From Delphinus delphis (Eukaryota > Chordata > Mammalia > Artiodactyla > Delphinidae), in assembly GCF_949987515.2 (NCBI RefSeq), contig NC_082702.1, forward strand, positions 54,219,600-54,283,599: a stretch of DNA of 64,000 nt, written 5' to 3'. The translations under genes and the position numbers were made by a program. Of the stretch, positions 1-11,977 are shown piece by piece. Position 1 is the first letter of the stretch. Each line of letters starts with the position of its first letter. Below the pieces are notes generated by a model. It worked only from the letters and a program-made list of their open reading frames with translations, was not told the origin of the DNA and did no database searches.

Positions 1-1460
1 CGGTAAAATCAGTCTCTGTAGGACTCCATTGCTGGAATTCTGTGGAGTCACCATCAAGCTGACCTCGTGCTGAGTTTTATGGTTCTCGTATTGGGCACTT
101 TCTTAAACATTTGGATGGCATTTCCAGCTTCAGTGTCTGAAGTTGCTTTGTCATCCTCGAATGAGGACCTCAGAATAAAGAGCCAACCTTGAGCTTTGTG
201 TCCCGGCTGAGCTGCGATTCTCCTCGAGGACCCTGATGCTATGCGACCCCCAGTGTGATCTGCGGGAAGTCAGTGATGAGCTGTCAGGATGCACGTTCTT
301 TGTCAGCCTACTTCTCCTACCACCCGACGCCCGCCTTCCACTTCAGCCACTCCTGCGACCCACCTCACAGCAGTCTCCTTTAGTCGGACCATGTTCCTGA
401 CTAGATGCAGAGAGCTGCAGAGTGAACAAAGGGTCATTCGTCTTCCCAAATAGACCAGAAGCTTTACATTCACACATCACTGTAACCCACCGTTGTCTCC
501 GCAGCACCGCGCATGATGCCTGGCAGCCAGGGGGGCTTCACAACGGCTGGTTGGTCATCCACGGGAATATCCGAGCTGGCTGGGACCTCAGCAGTCCTCT
601 TCCTCTCTCCTTGGCAGGAGAGGGTCAGTTCCATTACGCCCCGTGGAACTCTCTGGTATGTGTAAGGAGCCACGAGCTGTGCCCACCACCCTACACACGG
701 AATTGCAGCAGCGCCCAGGGAAGAGCCCACAGCCTTACCTGCCCCTGAGCAGCGTGGCTGGTTAGTTGCCAGGCCTTCGGCCACCAGCTGTTTCTACCAC
801 AAACCCGCGGCGACAGAGCTTTCCACAAGGGAAGCTGACTGCAGTTGCGCGTGTGCAAGAGGAGTGGGCATGGCTACAAGGATCCGCATCTTCTATTCCG
901 CCTGCTCACATGACTGTCTCTCCCGAAGTCGGCTCTCATTTGGGAAGAGAGCAGAAGACTCGCTCTGCCCCAACCCTCCCTTATGCCGAAAGCCCAGCAG
1001 GTGGCAGCAGTGGGTGTCGTGCTGGAGAAGGGCAGGCGAAGGACATCTCCCCTCGATGTGACATCCCACTTTATGCCTGTGTTTATTGCACTTAAACGTG
1101 CTCAGAAGAGCACTGCAGCGCTGCTCCCCGCCTTACGGCTGAGCTGCAGATAAACACTGATTCCAGGGGCGAACCTTTTTCATGGGACACGCCCCCCAGG
1201 GACAAGATTGGAGGCTCCTTTACCTCCTCCTGCCTGGATGGCAGGTGCCTGCCTGAAGCCAACAGACAGAATGTCGGGCTTTTTGCTTGGTGTTTCTAGA
1301 TAAAGTTGGCAGGTTTTTCAGCATTTGTAACAACTCATGGGCATCAAGGAGAACGCCCCAAGGTGAGGAGGTGGTAGAAGGTGGGGCACACTATTTCCTC
1401 AGCTGGGGAAGCTGTGAGGATTGAAGTATTACTCAGTTAAAAAAGAAGAGTAGTGTACTT
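1..1460. other. Intronic sequence, no feature recognised
   Basis: No repeat or gene was recognised. About 420-1100 is richer in G+C than most of the window, with scattered CpGs, but CpGs are too sparse for an island. Short open frames here match nothing I know. Confidence 0.5.
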
Positions 1461-1462
1461 AC

Positions 1463-1960
1463 CTTTTTATCAAGGTACAATTCACATAACATAAAATTAA
1501 TCACTTTAAAATGAACAATTCAGTGGCATTTAGTGCATCGACAATGTCGTGCAGCCACCACCTCTCTCTAGTTCCAAAATCTTCCCATCACCCCAAAAGG
1601 AAACCTGGACCTATTAAACAATTGCTCCCCTCCCATCCCCCAGCCCCTGGTAACCATTCACCTACTTTCTGTCTCTATGGATGTGCCTGTATTGGACAGT
1701 TCATATCAGTAGAATCACACAATATGTAGTTTTTTGTGACTGGCTTCTTTCCCTGAGCATAATGTCTTCAAGGTTCACACATGAAGTAGCATGAATCAGT
1801 ACTCCGTTCCTTTTTATGGCTGAATAATATTCCCTTGTACGGATGGACCACATTTTGTGTATCCATTCATCCACTGTTCAGGCTGTATCTACCTTTTGAG
1901 TATTGTGAATAGTGTTGCTGGGAACATGTGTATGCATATAGTTGAATTATTTAAACATGA
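1463..1960 (-). mobile_element. L1 LINE 3' fragment (old L1M type)
   Basis: The + strand reads as the reverse complement of an old L1 3' end: a caaggtacaattcacata start, a proline-rich CCCCTCCCATCCCCCAGCCC stretch, then ggctgaataatattc and attgtgaatagtgttgctg. It is 5'-truncated and has no coding capacity. Confidence 0.85.
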
Positions 1961-2224
1961 ATTAGCAAATACATATATATACCCAACTGGCTCGTCAAAT
2001 CCATGATTTTATCAGTAATGATTGAGGGTTTCCTCTTCACACAAATTTGTTAAAGCATAAGTGTCAATGTGAAGGATGACACTGTAGGACAATGTGAAGA
2101 AAGTGATGGCTCCAGTGGAATACAGATGTGCTCCATGCTCTTCAGTTAATCACGTCTGCAGAACCCCTTTTGCCATCTAAGATACAGACCGGGATATTGC
2201 TGGGGTCATTATTCAGTCTGCCAG
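1961..2224. other. Intronic sequence, nothing recognised
   Basis: Moderately AT-rich intron between an L1 fragment and an ancient repeat. No signal seen. Confidence 0.4.
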
Positions 2225-2640
2225 GAGCACTGAGGCCTAAAGGCCCGTTAGGAGTTAGCTGGGAGACCAGAGGGGGAAGGGTACTCTGGGCAGCGGCACA
2301 GCACATACAAAGTCCCCAAGTCAGGAAGGAGGCTGGCCCCTGCGGGGGCAAGAGAAAAGGGAGGCTGGAAAGAGCCACCACGATCACACTGGCTAGTGTG
2401 AGCGCTTGGGTCAGTGTCCAAAGGGCAGTGAGAAGCCACTAAAGAATTTCGAGAAAGGGAGTGATGGGTCTGGTTGCATTGCAGAAGTCACCCTAACCAC
2501 ATGGCAGGTGGGAGAAATAGAGAGAGGGAAGAGCAGATTCCGGAAGAAAAGTGAGGAAGCTGTTGAGAGTTCTGGTGAGGAGTGGCCGCAGTGGAGAGGA
2601 GTGGCTAACAGCAGGGACCAAAAGAAGTGGGCAGACTAAA
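2225..2640 (+). repeat. Ancient mammalian interspersed repeat (family not named)
   Basis: It resembles a dispersed old repeat seen many times in this window: gtgagaagccactaaagaatt, then a stretch equivalent to gagtgatgggtctgg, then gcattgcagaagtcaccct. The same order recurs at 3090-3900, 40730-41270 and 47520-48300. I recognise the pattern but cannot assign a family name with confidence. Confidence 0.5.
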
Positions 2641-2779
2641 AAGTATTAGGGAGCTGTGGCTGACGTTAGAGCAGCTTTGCTACTTCATCTGTTCATTCAG
2701 TCATTCTACAAACACTTACTGAGCACTTAGAATGTGGTATTGTGCATGGTGCTAGGAATATAATGCTGATCTGTCTCCG

Positions 2780-2925
2780 CAATCCTGGACAAGTTCATTA
2801 ACATCTAGGCCACAGTTTTCCCAGCCACACGATGGAGATATGGTAGTGTCCATCTCTTAAGAGTGCTGTGAGGATTAAACGAGTGAACGCACACAAAGAG
2901 TTTAGGACAGTGCTTGGCACAGAAG
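2780..2925 (+). repeat. MIR SINE fragment
   Basis: It has the MIR core and 3' part: caagttcattaacatctagg, then gtgctgtgaggattaaacga and acagtgcttggcacag. These match the usual 'GTGAGGATTAAATGAG' and 'CAGTGCCTGGCACA' blocks with old divergence. Confidence 0.8.
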
Positions 2926-3069
2926 AGTTTGGAGCAGCTCCCAATAGAAATAACCCTTCAAGCTTTGGCTCAGCTCTCTTTAGAGTGGTCAGTGAAAGGA
3001 ATTCACCCAGGAAAGCGTTTGATTGAATACCCATGAACAGCCATGGATCTCTTTGGCATTATGAATCAA

Positions 3070-3905
3070 GAAATCCATTCCATAAATATCTTTTGAGTAT
3101 ATGCTATGAGCCAAAACTATGCCAGTTGCTATGCAGGGAAAAAGTGAGCAAAAACTAAACGTGTGTTGTTTCCATGTAGCTTACAGTCTAGTAGGAAAGA
3201 CATACTAGTAGTCAAATAAAGATACCAACCAAGGTAACATGTGTTAAAAGCGTCATGGTTCCCAGAGAGTCTATGGTAGGGTGGATTGACCTGACAAGGA
3301 AGTCATGGGAGGCCTTCTTGTGGAAGTGATATGTGGGGTGAATCAAGAAGATGAAGTGGTGTTAACCAAGCAAGAAGGGGTAGAAGGAACATTCCAGGAA
3401 GAGAGAGAGAGTACGAGCAAAGGCCCTGTGGCCAGTGTGAGCATGGTGAGTATTAAAGATTGAAGTAAGGCCCATGGGGTGGAGCATGGAGAGGAACAGT
3501 CTGGGTGCAGGTGAGCCTGGCAAGCTCCGCAGGGACTAGGCTCTGAGGGACTTGTGGGCCATGTTTTGTCTTTATCCTAATGGAAATGGGAAACCCTTTA
3601 AATAATTTAAGTGGTAATGAGACATTTGGAGATGCATTTTGGAAATATCACTCTGTTTTGAGTGTTAAGAAGGGACAGAGGTAAGAAAAACACCAACTAG
3701 CAGACTATTATGTTGGCCCAAACAGGAGATGTGTGCTGGTCTGGTGGTGGAGACGAGGAAGGGTACAATCCTGAGGGCGGTCTAGGGGAAAAAGCAGTGC
3801 CAGATTGACTGTCACGGGTACAGAAGGGACAGATGGCAAGGACGACACCAGCAATTCTTGACTGCGGCAAGTAGAATTTGAGATGGGGAGGAGGGAGTGG
3901 AGGTG
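3070..3905 (+). repeat. Ancient mammalian interspersed repeat (family not named)
   Basis: Long copy of the unnamed old family: a 'stay-in-range' 5' part (tatgctatgagcc, cttacagtctagtagg), then ggaacattccaggaag, caaaggccctgtggcc, gacttgtgggccatg and tatcctaatggaaatggg. No coding capacity. Confidence 0.55.
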
Positions 3906-6010
3906 GCTCATATCAGAGTGAACTCATGATCTCAGTAAAGCGAAGCGTGGCTCATTTGCTGAGAAAAAAAGGGTACTGAGGAAAAATGTGGATCTTAAGG
4001 GCATGCAGACACTTTGGAATGGCAGCTGTGGGGATTGTAGTAACAAGGATGACTTGCAGAAGTGATGACTTAATTGAAATCAAATTAAAATACAGGAAAA
4101 CCATAGATTTAGAGTAGGCATTTCATCTGATGTGTCTCAGAAGGCCCAGCAGTATGCTCTATCTACATAGCAGGTACGTGGTTAGTGTTTGCTGAGCAAC
4201 TAGACGAAACCAAATTTCATGTGACCTTCTCAAGCCACCTGTGGCAATAAATTGGCTCATCTGTACCAGTCAATTTGTCCTGCTTTGTTTCTTTCAGTAG
4301 CATTCCCTGTGTAGCAGTTTAGGCTACAAGCCGAAAGGTAGAATATGCTTCATTTGGTTTAAGTATTTTATTTGAACGTTTTCCTTATCAGCGAGACCTG
4401 CATATATAATGTGTTAGAAACTGAATTCGGTAGATACACAGTTGTTTAATTCTTAGGAATCGGAATATGAATGATATCGAGAGAAAAGAAAAGAGCATTT
4501 ACCCACACCCTGCCTAACCTAAATAAGATTTAGGTTATGACTGCAGGACTTTTCAGAACTTTTGTAATTCTAAGGCAAAAGCTCCTTAGGCATTATTAAT
4601 TCTTTGGGGGAAATGAGTTGCAAATAATAAGTACATCTAACTATCACCTGATATAGTAGCATTCTTGGGGGAAAAATGTCTATAGTAGATCGATTGCCTT
4701 GAATTTTTACAATATCAAATTTTAGCCCTTTGGAAGGGATTTTACTGCAAAATTCTATCTTGGGAACATTTGATCAGACCGTTATACTATTCTTTCCAGG
4801 TTTTCCACCGTATTTCTAAAAGAATACTCTTTTATACCATAACTATATTCGAGATTGTGCCTATTTCTCTATTGCCTTCCTAGGAATTTAATTGTGTTGT
4901 CTAAATGGGGAAAGTCTGTTTCCTTTCCCAGTGTTGGCCCAAATAATAAATGTTGATGTTACTGTGCTATAAAAATATGTCCTCTATAAATTGCTTTGCT
5001 TGCCATTAAGATGTCTCCTCAACAAGTTGAACACGCACAATGTTTTTGTCAGACACTTGCAGCAATCTTAAAAAATACCTGCTGTGTCTATACATATTCA
5101 GAAGGCTGTAATGGAAATATGCCAAGTGGCTCAGGAGAAAGCCATTTATAAAGACTAGGAGGGACTGGGGAGCTTTGCCTCTTGTTGCTTGTATTGTGCA
5201 CGATGGATTTGTTTCTGGGTAACTTTAGGTTATTTCTTTCCAGATTTATTTCAGTTTGCACAGTTTCCCAGGTATTAGTCATCAATGTCGCCCAAAGCGT
5301 TTACACTCTACTCATCTCCAGAGACAATCAGAATCTCGAGATTGAGATGACCAGTTAAGACAGACCAACAATCTGTTGATCTAGTGGAGGAAAAAAATAC
5401 AGCTTCAACTGAAAGGACTTTTATGAGATTTCACCCAGGCAGTTGAGTCCAAATTTATAGTCAAGCTATAGAGAGAAACTTGAGAGAATAATTTAAAGAA
5501 GGAATGCAATCCTCAGACAATACGATGTCCTTGTGGGTGGGTTGCAGAAAATGCGGTGGTTCCATAGAGGAAGAGTGTAGAGTGGTGGATCGGTGTCAAC
5601 TGGGCACCGTCATGGGATTATTTTATCAGTGATTTGGATTTCGGTACAGAAAGAAAGGCATAGTTATCACATCAGCAGATGAGGCAAGGGTAGAAGGGTT
5701 ACTTGTCCAGTTAGAACATATAATGTGTTTTCAAAGACATATTAAACTAGAATGATCCACGTGCAAGTATTTCCAGGTTGGGTAACTGGAACTGGAGCTG
5801 CTGGTTGAAGGGTATATTTTAAAGGGTATGTTTTAAATTATATTAGATGATGACTAATTGCCCATCACAGGTATCATGCCAGCCTAACATTTCCACTAAC
5901 AGGGCACACACATGAACCCGTATAAACAGTCCTCTATGCTGAGGACTTTTCAGAACCTTTATTATACCAAGGCATATTATAAACCTTCAAGGGAGGCATC
6001 TGGTATACAA
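3906..6010. other. Intronic sequence, no repeat or gene recognised
   Basis: About 2.1 kb of AT-rich intron. A perfect 12-bp palindrome (aatctcgagatt) lies near 5331-5342. No exon-like, RNA or repeat signal was found. Confidence 0.45.
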
Positions 6011-6014
6011 AGTG

Positions 6015-6097
6015 TTTCCCAAACTTTGTTTTTCAAGGAAATACTACTTTTTTTTAATAGTAATACTACTATTATCCTTAGAATGCAGTTTGGGAAA
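6015..6097. mobile_element. Small non-autonomous DNA transposon-like element
   Basis: Perfect 11-bp terminal inverted repeats, tttcccaaact at 6015-6025 and agtttgggaaa at 6087-6097, bound an 83-bp AT-rich segment. This structure fits an old hAT/Charlie-type MITE. No coding sequence. Confidence 0.55.
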
Positions 6098-6235
6098 TGA
6101 TAGTCCAGATGAAGGTGAAAGGCTTGGCTCTCTACAAGAAGCAAAAGCTGGAGAATTGAAAAAGAGAAAATCTGATAGGGGAGAAGACACGGAGGCGAGC
6201 CTGAGAGCCATGTTTTTAAAAGTTCACAAAGAGTA

Positions 6236-6410
6236 ATCATGATAATCCTAGCTGTTATTTTCAGAGCACTTTCTATGCATCAGGTACTCACTTTGTCCTC
6301 ACGAGAGCTCCACGCAGGAGAGGTACTGTAATTATTTCCATTTTATAGATGATGAAATTGCTACATAGAGGCAAAGTCATTTGCCCAAAGTCACGCAGAC
6401 AGACTAAAAT
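6236..6410 (-). repeat. MIR SINE, reverse orientation
   Basis: Reverse-strand MIR: gagcactttctatgcatcag, a middle containing ctgtaattatttccatttta, then gatgatgaaattgctacata and catttgcccaaagtcacgca. Confidence 0.85.
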
Positions 6411-7011
6411 TGCTTTCTCTGTGTGCACCCTGAGAGGGATGGGGTCCACAGAAAAAGGTTTCAGCTCAACATCTGAAAGAGGGCTCAGGCAGTCAAAAAC
6501 TGTCCATCAACTATTAGGAACACCGAAGAGAGAATTTTTTGCATGATGTGAGCATCGTCCATACAATTCCCTGATATTCCATCCATGGTTCATCTCTCCT
6601 TCTGCAACTCATTCTTTGACCTTAGATACAATTCTCTTGGCTCTGAGTCTTTCTGATATGTAGGCGGCTTGTCCTGGACAAGACCTACTTAAAAGTATTT
6701 TGTGTTATTGTCAAACTAGGACAGCAGTTTGTTCGGTAAAGGTGGCTGTGGAGACCACTGTGAATGCAGATACTGCCTTGGCTTCCTCTTGACATCTCCT
6801 GGCTGAGGTCTTTATTGTCATTCCCGCTCATTCCCCAATGCATACGCCAGTCCCATATCAGGCTCTAAGCCCAGCCATCAGCTCCAGCCTCTGGCCCGTG
6901 TTAGTGTCCAGTGACCAAGGATGATGGGAATAAGTCCAGATACATCTAGCCCATCTGCCTGTTGAATATTATTAGGAAGGTGCCAACACGCTTCCTTAGA
7001 CATCTTTTCAA
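6411..7011. other. Intronic sequence, nothing recognised
   Basis: About 600 bp between a MIR and an L1 with no motif that I can assign. Confidence 0.4.
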
Positions 7012-7862
7012 TGTTTTTATTGTGGTAAAATACACATAACGTACAGTTAACCATCTTAAGCATTTTTGAGTGTACAGTTCAGTGGTATTGAAGACATTCA
7101 TCATGTTGTGAAACCACCACCACCATCTATCTCCAGAACTCTTTTCATCTTGTAAAACTGAAAGTCTGTACCCATTAAACAATCATTCCTCATTCCCCTC
7201 TCCCTCCAGCCCCTGGCAGTCATTTTACTTTCTGCCTCTGTGATTTTGATTACTCTAAGTACTTCGTGTAAGTGGAATCATACAGCATGTGTCTTTTTGT
7301 GAGTGGTTTATTTCACTCAGGATGATGTCCTCAAGGTTTATCCGTGTTGCACATTCTGCATATTGCAGAATTCTCTTCCTATTTAAGGCTGAATAATAGT
7401 CCATTGTATGTATAGACCACAGTTTGCTTATCTTTTCATATGTCAGTGGACACTTGGGTCACTCCCACGTTTTTGCTATTGTGAATAATGCTGCTATGAG
7501 CATGGGTGTATAAATATCTCTTCGAGACCCTGCATTCAATTCTTTTGGGTATCCAGAGGTGGAATTGCTGGATCATATGGCAATCCTATTTTTAATTTTT
7601 TGAGGAACCACCATACTGTTTTTCACAGGACCTGTACCATTTTACATTCCCACCGGCAGTGCACAGGGTTTCAGTTTCCCCACACCCTTGCCAGCAATTG
7701 CTTTCTTGTTTTTCAAACAGTAGCCAGCCTAATGGGTGTGAGATGGTATCTCATGGTAGTTTTGATTTGTGTTTCTCTAATGATTAGTAATATTGAACAT
7801 CTTTTCACGTGCTTATTGGCCATGTGTGTATCTTCTTTGGGGAAATGTCTATTCAAGTTCCA
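7012..7862 (-). mobile_element. L1 LINE 3' fragment (old)
   Basis: Reverse complement of the L1 3' UTR and ORF2 end: attgtggtaaaatacacata, gtgtacagttcagtgg, gctgaataatagtccattgt, gtggaattgctggatcatat, and on to aacatcttttcacgtgctta. Multiple stops and indels; dead copy of about 850 bp. Confidence 0.92.
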
Positions 7863-8540
7863 TAGAAACGTTTTATTGTTATACTGTGGAAGCAATGAAG
7901 ACCTAAGCGGAGTACCATAATTGTTCTTGTAAGGAAAATGGTAACCAGAGAAGCTATGGAAAGTTGATTAGCTTATTATACTTTACCAAACATCCATTGT
8001 AAATTCTTGGTACCCCGCCCTCTTATTACTCCCTCCCTTTCTTCATCCGACCAACCTGACTCATCTTTCAAGACATGTGGTAGAGACAGTGTCTTCACCA
8101 AACCCATTTCCTTTTCCTCTGGCCATAGCGTTAGACTTAATTTCCCAGTGTCCTCGCAGTTGGGCAGGGCAGTGTAACAGAGACTATGGACTTTGGTAGA
8201 AGTCATTAGACCACTCCTAGGCCTCCTCAGCCTTTTTCCCCATCCACCAGCTGAGCTAAGAGCAGCGCTCCAGGGACAAAAAGGAGGGCATATTCCAAGG
8301 AGGAAGGACCTGGATACCAAAAACCCCATGACATTGAGCATACTGGGAGAAATTAATGTTTATCTGTTAAGTTGTTGAGAATTGTAGTTTATCTGTAACA
8401 GCCGTTAGCATTGCTCTGCCTGATATAAGACTCAGCTCCACCTTATCAGGTATCCTCACAGGTTCAATAAGGTCCTTTCCCGTAGGAATGCAAAAACCCT
8501 AGAGAGAATTCAGGACCCACGATACTCAGGCCACGTCTTT
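7863..8540. other. Intronic sequence, nothing recognised
   Basis: About 680 bp with no assignable feature. The 121-codon open frame on the reverse strand (7976-8341) matches no known protein. Confidence 0.4.
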
Positions 8541-8630
8541 CTCATCTGTCAATGTGTTCCATTCCCTAGCACAGTGGCTGGCATTGGGAAGGCACTCAAT
8601 AAATATTTGTTAGTTACTATTATTACTGTC
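8541..8630 (+). repeat. L2 LINE 3' end fragment
   Basis: It carries the L2 terminal block: ctagcacagtggctggcat, then ggcactcaataaatatttgt. Confidence 0.7.
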
Positions 8631-8679
8631 AACTTTAGTATTAGTACTACATGACCCTTACTTCACTTACACTTCAAGT

Positions 8680-8985
8680 AGGCCATGGACAAGCATAGTA
8701 TCAACCCAGAGCATGTTAGAAATGCAGAGTCTCAGGCCCCACACTAGCCCTACTGGATCCGGATCTGCATTTTCACAGGACACCCCCCCACCCCGTGATG
8801 CCATTCCCGCTGAGCTGTGCATACTCACATTTGAGAGACATTGCTCTAGACCAGCCATTCTTAGCCTGGTTGCACATTAGAATCATCCTATCAGAATCCC
8901 TAAGACACTGTTTTTGGTTTTGCTTTTGTTTAAAGACTACCCTGGTGAAAGTAATACACAGCCAGCGTTGTGAACCACAGCTCTA
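8680..8985 (+). repeat. MER5A-type hAT-Charlie copies (two)
   Basis: Two adjacent diverged copies. The first (8680-8847) has gcatgttagaaatgcagagt and ggatctgcattttcaca and ends at ttgagagacattgctct. The second (8848-8985) has agccattcttagcctggttg and gcacattagaatcatc and ends at gtgaaccacagctct. Confidence 0.65.
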
Positions 8986-9640
8986 CATCAGTAGTTCTCA
9001 CACTCCGGCATGCATCAGCGTCCCCAGGAGGCCTTGTTAAGACACAGATTGCTGGATCTCTTTACATACCACAGTGTCTGATTCAGTAGATCTGGGGTGG
9101 GGACCAAGAATTTGCATTTCTACCAAGTTTAGTTTGCTAGGGCTGCCATAATAAAGTACCAAAAGCTAAGTGGCTGAAACAACAGAAATGTATTATCTTA
9201 CAGTGCTGGAGGCTACAGGTCTGAAATCAAGCTGTCAGGGTTGTATGCTCTCTGATGGGTCTAGGGGTGGCTCCTTCCTTGCCTCTTCGTCTCCTGGTTG
9301 CCTGCAACCCCTGGGTGTCCCTTGGCTTGTAGCTGCATCTCCCCCATCCTCTGCCTCCACATGGCATTTTCCCTGTTTGTCTACAGATATCTGTCTCTGT
9401 GTCCTGTTTTCCCCTTTACATAAGGACACCCATCATATTGGATCAGGACCCACACTAATGACCTCATTTTTGTCTTGTTTACCTCTATAAAGGCCCTACT
9501 CCCAAATAAAGTCACATTCTGAAGTACTGGAGGTTAAGACTTCAACATACCTTTTGGGAAGGACACAGTTCGATCCATAACACCAGGTGATACTAATATC
9601 ACCAGGTGATACTTAGAGCTGCTGCTCTAAGGACACCACT
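8986..9640 (+). repeat. MER5A interrupted by an MLT1 LTR
   Basis: The 5' part (8986-9129) reads gtagttctcacactccggca, ccttgttaagacacagattg and ctgattcagtagatctgggg. The expected continuation, caggtgatactaatatcac and beyond, resumes at 9583 after the LTR. A 14-mer caccaggtgatact is repeated at 9581-9594 and 9600-9613. Confidence 0.75.
9130..9582 (-). mobile_element. MLT1-family solo LTR (MaLR endogenous retrovirus)
   Basis: Reverse complement of an MLT1 LTR: agggctgccataataaagta, gtggctgaaacaacagaaat, cacatggcattttccctgt, and the end gttcgatccataaca. Solo LTR with no internal retroviral sequence; it sits inside MER5A. Confidence 0.85.
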
Positions 9641-9654
9641 TTAAGACCCACTGC

Positions 9655-9900
9655 TTTACTGTAAGCTACAAGAGTGCAGGAACAATATCCTTTACTCTCC
9701 GCGTGTTCTAGCCAGAGCCTAGCCTGTGGCTTGGCACACAGTAGGTTTTCAATGACTATAAGAAAAATCAATTAGTATTCCTTCCATGAGGCAATTTGGC
9801 CTTCATAAAAGACTTCAGTCTTTTCCTGATGCTGTTAGAGGCTTAACATGTGACATTTCATATAGCAGACGCTCAATAAATGTCGGGTGAGTGAACATAG
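9655..9900 (+). repeat. L2 LINE 3' fragments
   Basis: agagtgcaggaacaatatcc and ggcttggcacacagtaggtt match the L2 3' region. A second short end block, agacgctcaataaatgtcgg, follows at about 9868. Confidence 0.65.
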
Positions 9901-10231
9901 CTGTCACCCCTCATTCAAAATGTGAAAGAGACCCTTCCTGGGTCCTCATGCTTTCCTTCCACCTTATGAAGCCAAATGACAGAATGCTTATTAAATGACA
10001 TGGCTCCTTTAATGGGAAATTAACAATCTACAAAACATGTGGATGGGTAGCAGGAGTTTGATGAGCTCACTGGTGATGGTAATTTGTTGATTGCCCTGCC
10101 TTGGCCCCCCGTGAGAATCACCTCTATTTAGCAAGTGCTGTGAGCTCTCAGGGTAAGGGGAAATCTACCTCTTTGAATCCTAGGAACCTCTTGTTGAATC
10201 TTCATAAATCACTGTTAATTTTTACCTAACT

Positions 10232-10443
10232 CAGTGGTTCTTAACTGGGGGTGGGGGAGGGGTGATTGTGCAACCAGGGAATATCTGGCAATGTCTGGAG
10301 ACATTTTTTGTTGTCACATTCAAGGGGGAGCCACTGGCACCTAGCGGGTAGAGGCCAGGGCTGCGGCTGAACATCCAGTAGTGCACAGGACAACCAGTTA
10401 TTTGGCTCCAAAAGTCAAAATACCAAGGTAGAAAAACCCTAAC
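10232..10443 (+). repeat. MER20-type hAT-Charlie element
   Basis: cagtggttcttaactggggg at the start and gtagaaaaaccctaac at the end form the usual inverted termini. Inside are tatctggcaatgtctggaga and agtgcacaggacaacc. The length of about 212 bp is near the family's full length. Confidence 0.85.
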
Positions 10444-10656
10444 CCAAGCGAAAATAATGTGGACATGAAGTTGCCTCAGTGAACAAGACCTTGATTTTGG
10501 AGCCATCTCATCAGTGACGTTTGCTTTGGCCAGTGGCGGGACAGCCAAGGAGAGTGCAGCTTCGTCATTTAGCATCTGGTTGTTTGCAGTGGTGTTGGAT
10601 CTTTCCCGAAGTAAAACAGAGACCTTTCGGTCACTCCTGCAGTGTGGAAAATGAAC

Positions 10657-10880
10657 TGCATTGAGTGGTTTCCACGTGTCAGGCTCTGTGCAAAGTGCTT
10701 GGTTCACGTCCTCTCATTGAACGTGAGATGATGCCCCTACTCACGATATCTCTGAAATAGGAACGACACGATCCCACATTCCAGATGAGGAAGCCCCAGC
10801 TTTAAGGCTGAATGGTTAACCCAACATCACATGGTGCTGAGTGGTCAACTCCTACAGCCCAGTCTGTCGGACTCCTGTGT
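10657..10880 (-). repeat. MIR SINE, reverse orientation
   Basis: gtgcaaagtgcttggttcac, cagatgaggaagccccagct, and the tail end ctacagcccagtctgtcgga mark a reverse MIR of near full length. Confidence 0.8.
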
Positions 10881-10904
10881 CTATATTTTTGATCCCTGTT
10901 ATAT

Positions 10905-11092
10905 TCTGGGTTTGAACCCGGGTTAAAATCCCTGCTCTGTTACTTACTGATTGCATGGTCTTGGGCAATGGATTTAACCTTTCACTTTTTGTTTCCTCAT
11001 CCGCAAAATGAGGACAAATAATAGTTCACAGGATTTCTACTAGGATTAAAGTATGTAAAATACCTTTGACAGTGCCTGGCCATTAAGTGTGA
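10905..11092 (+). repeat. MIR SINE
   Basis: gggtttgaacccgggttaaa, ctctgttacttactgattgc, gtttcctcatccgcaaaatg and acagtgcctggccattaagt match MIR. It lies head to head with the reverse MIR just upstream. Confidence 0.88.
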
Positions 11093-11654
11093 ACTTACAT
11101 ATTAGTCTCTCTCACGCTTACCAGCCATTACATTTATAGATATTAAGAAAGAGAAATTTATAAGTATGATATGTAATTCTTAGTTGATGGGACCTTCTAT
11201 AAACTAACTAGGAGACTCCATTTACGGGAAAGATACTTAATGATGAAGCTTTTATTCTGTTCAGCTCCCTCAGGGAGTACTTAAAAACACCTCACAAACT
11301 CACTGTTAGAAACCCATGTTCTTTACCCAATCGGGAGTTAATTAGTCCTTCAGCTTCTTAGCCCTTCTTCTAAGTCATTCAGTGTTAAATCCCAGATGAC
11401 CCTGGTTGGGAAGACGTGGAAACCTTCCAACCACAGTTCAACATGCTCGGGGCCTAAGAAGACTTTACAGTAAGAGTTGGGGGATTTTAAAGGATATCTG
11501 ATGTCAACAAAGAAGAAAAAAAATAGTTTTGTGGATGTGCTAAATTAGATACTTACAAATTCTGTTCCTCTCTCCTGGGAAAGATTCATTCATTTTCTTA
11601 GTGCGCAGACTCATTCTTTTGGGCCACCAGAGGAGGATTTGTAGATTAGAGATC
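11093..11654. other. Intronic sequence, nothing recognised
   Basis: About 560 bp of AT-rich intron with no assignable feature. Confidence 0.4.
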
Positions 11655-11977
11655 TGTCCCCACCTTTCTCGTGCTTAAAAAGCCTCATTATCCACAAACA
11701 TCCTTAGAGGGAAACGTCTCCTTTCTGGGCGTGGCCTTCGCTCCTGTGCACAACCTGCCCCAGCTTCCTGTCCCACCGCATCTCTCCTGCCACCCTGTGG
11801 AGTCCAACATCCCTCTTCCTGCCACCTCCAAGTTTATAAATATTTATATCTAGTGATTCCCTCCTCATCCACCCAAGGAGCTCCTACTTCACGACCCAGT
11901 TTGGATATCGCCTCTCTTCTACAGCTTTCCTCAAGCCTCACCCTCCCAAGGGAGAACTGACTGGCTTTCCCTGAGAA
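11655..11977 (+). repeat. L2 LINE fragment
   Basis: C/T-rich stretch with the L2-like order cctgtgcacaacctgccc, ctcctacttcacgacccag, then tacagctttcctcaagcctc. Confidence 0.55.

Noticed and set aside
420..1100. GC-rich stretch as a CpG-island promoter or first exon
   Set aside because: CpGs are scattered and too few, there is no clear TATA or initiator context, and the overlapping open frames match nothing known.
9130..9582. Endogenous retrovirus with genes
   Set aside because: Only a solo MLT1-type LTR is seen. No gag, pol or env sequence is present here or at the other LTR fragments.
10231..10707. 158-codon reverse frame
   Set aside because: It runs through a MER20 element and into a MIR, so it is repeat-derived.
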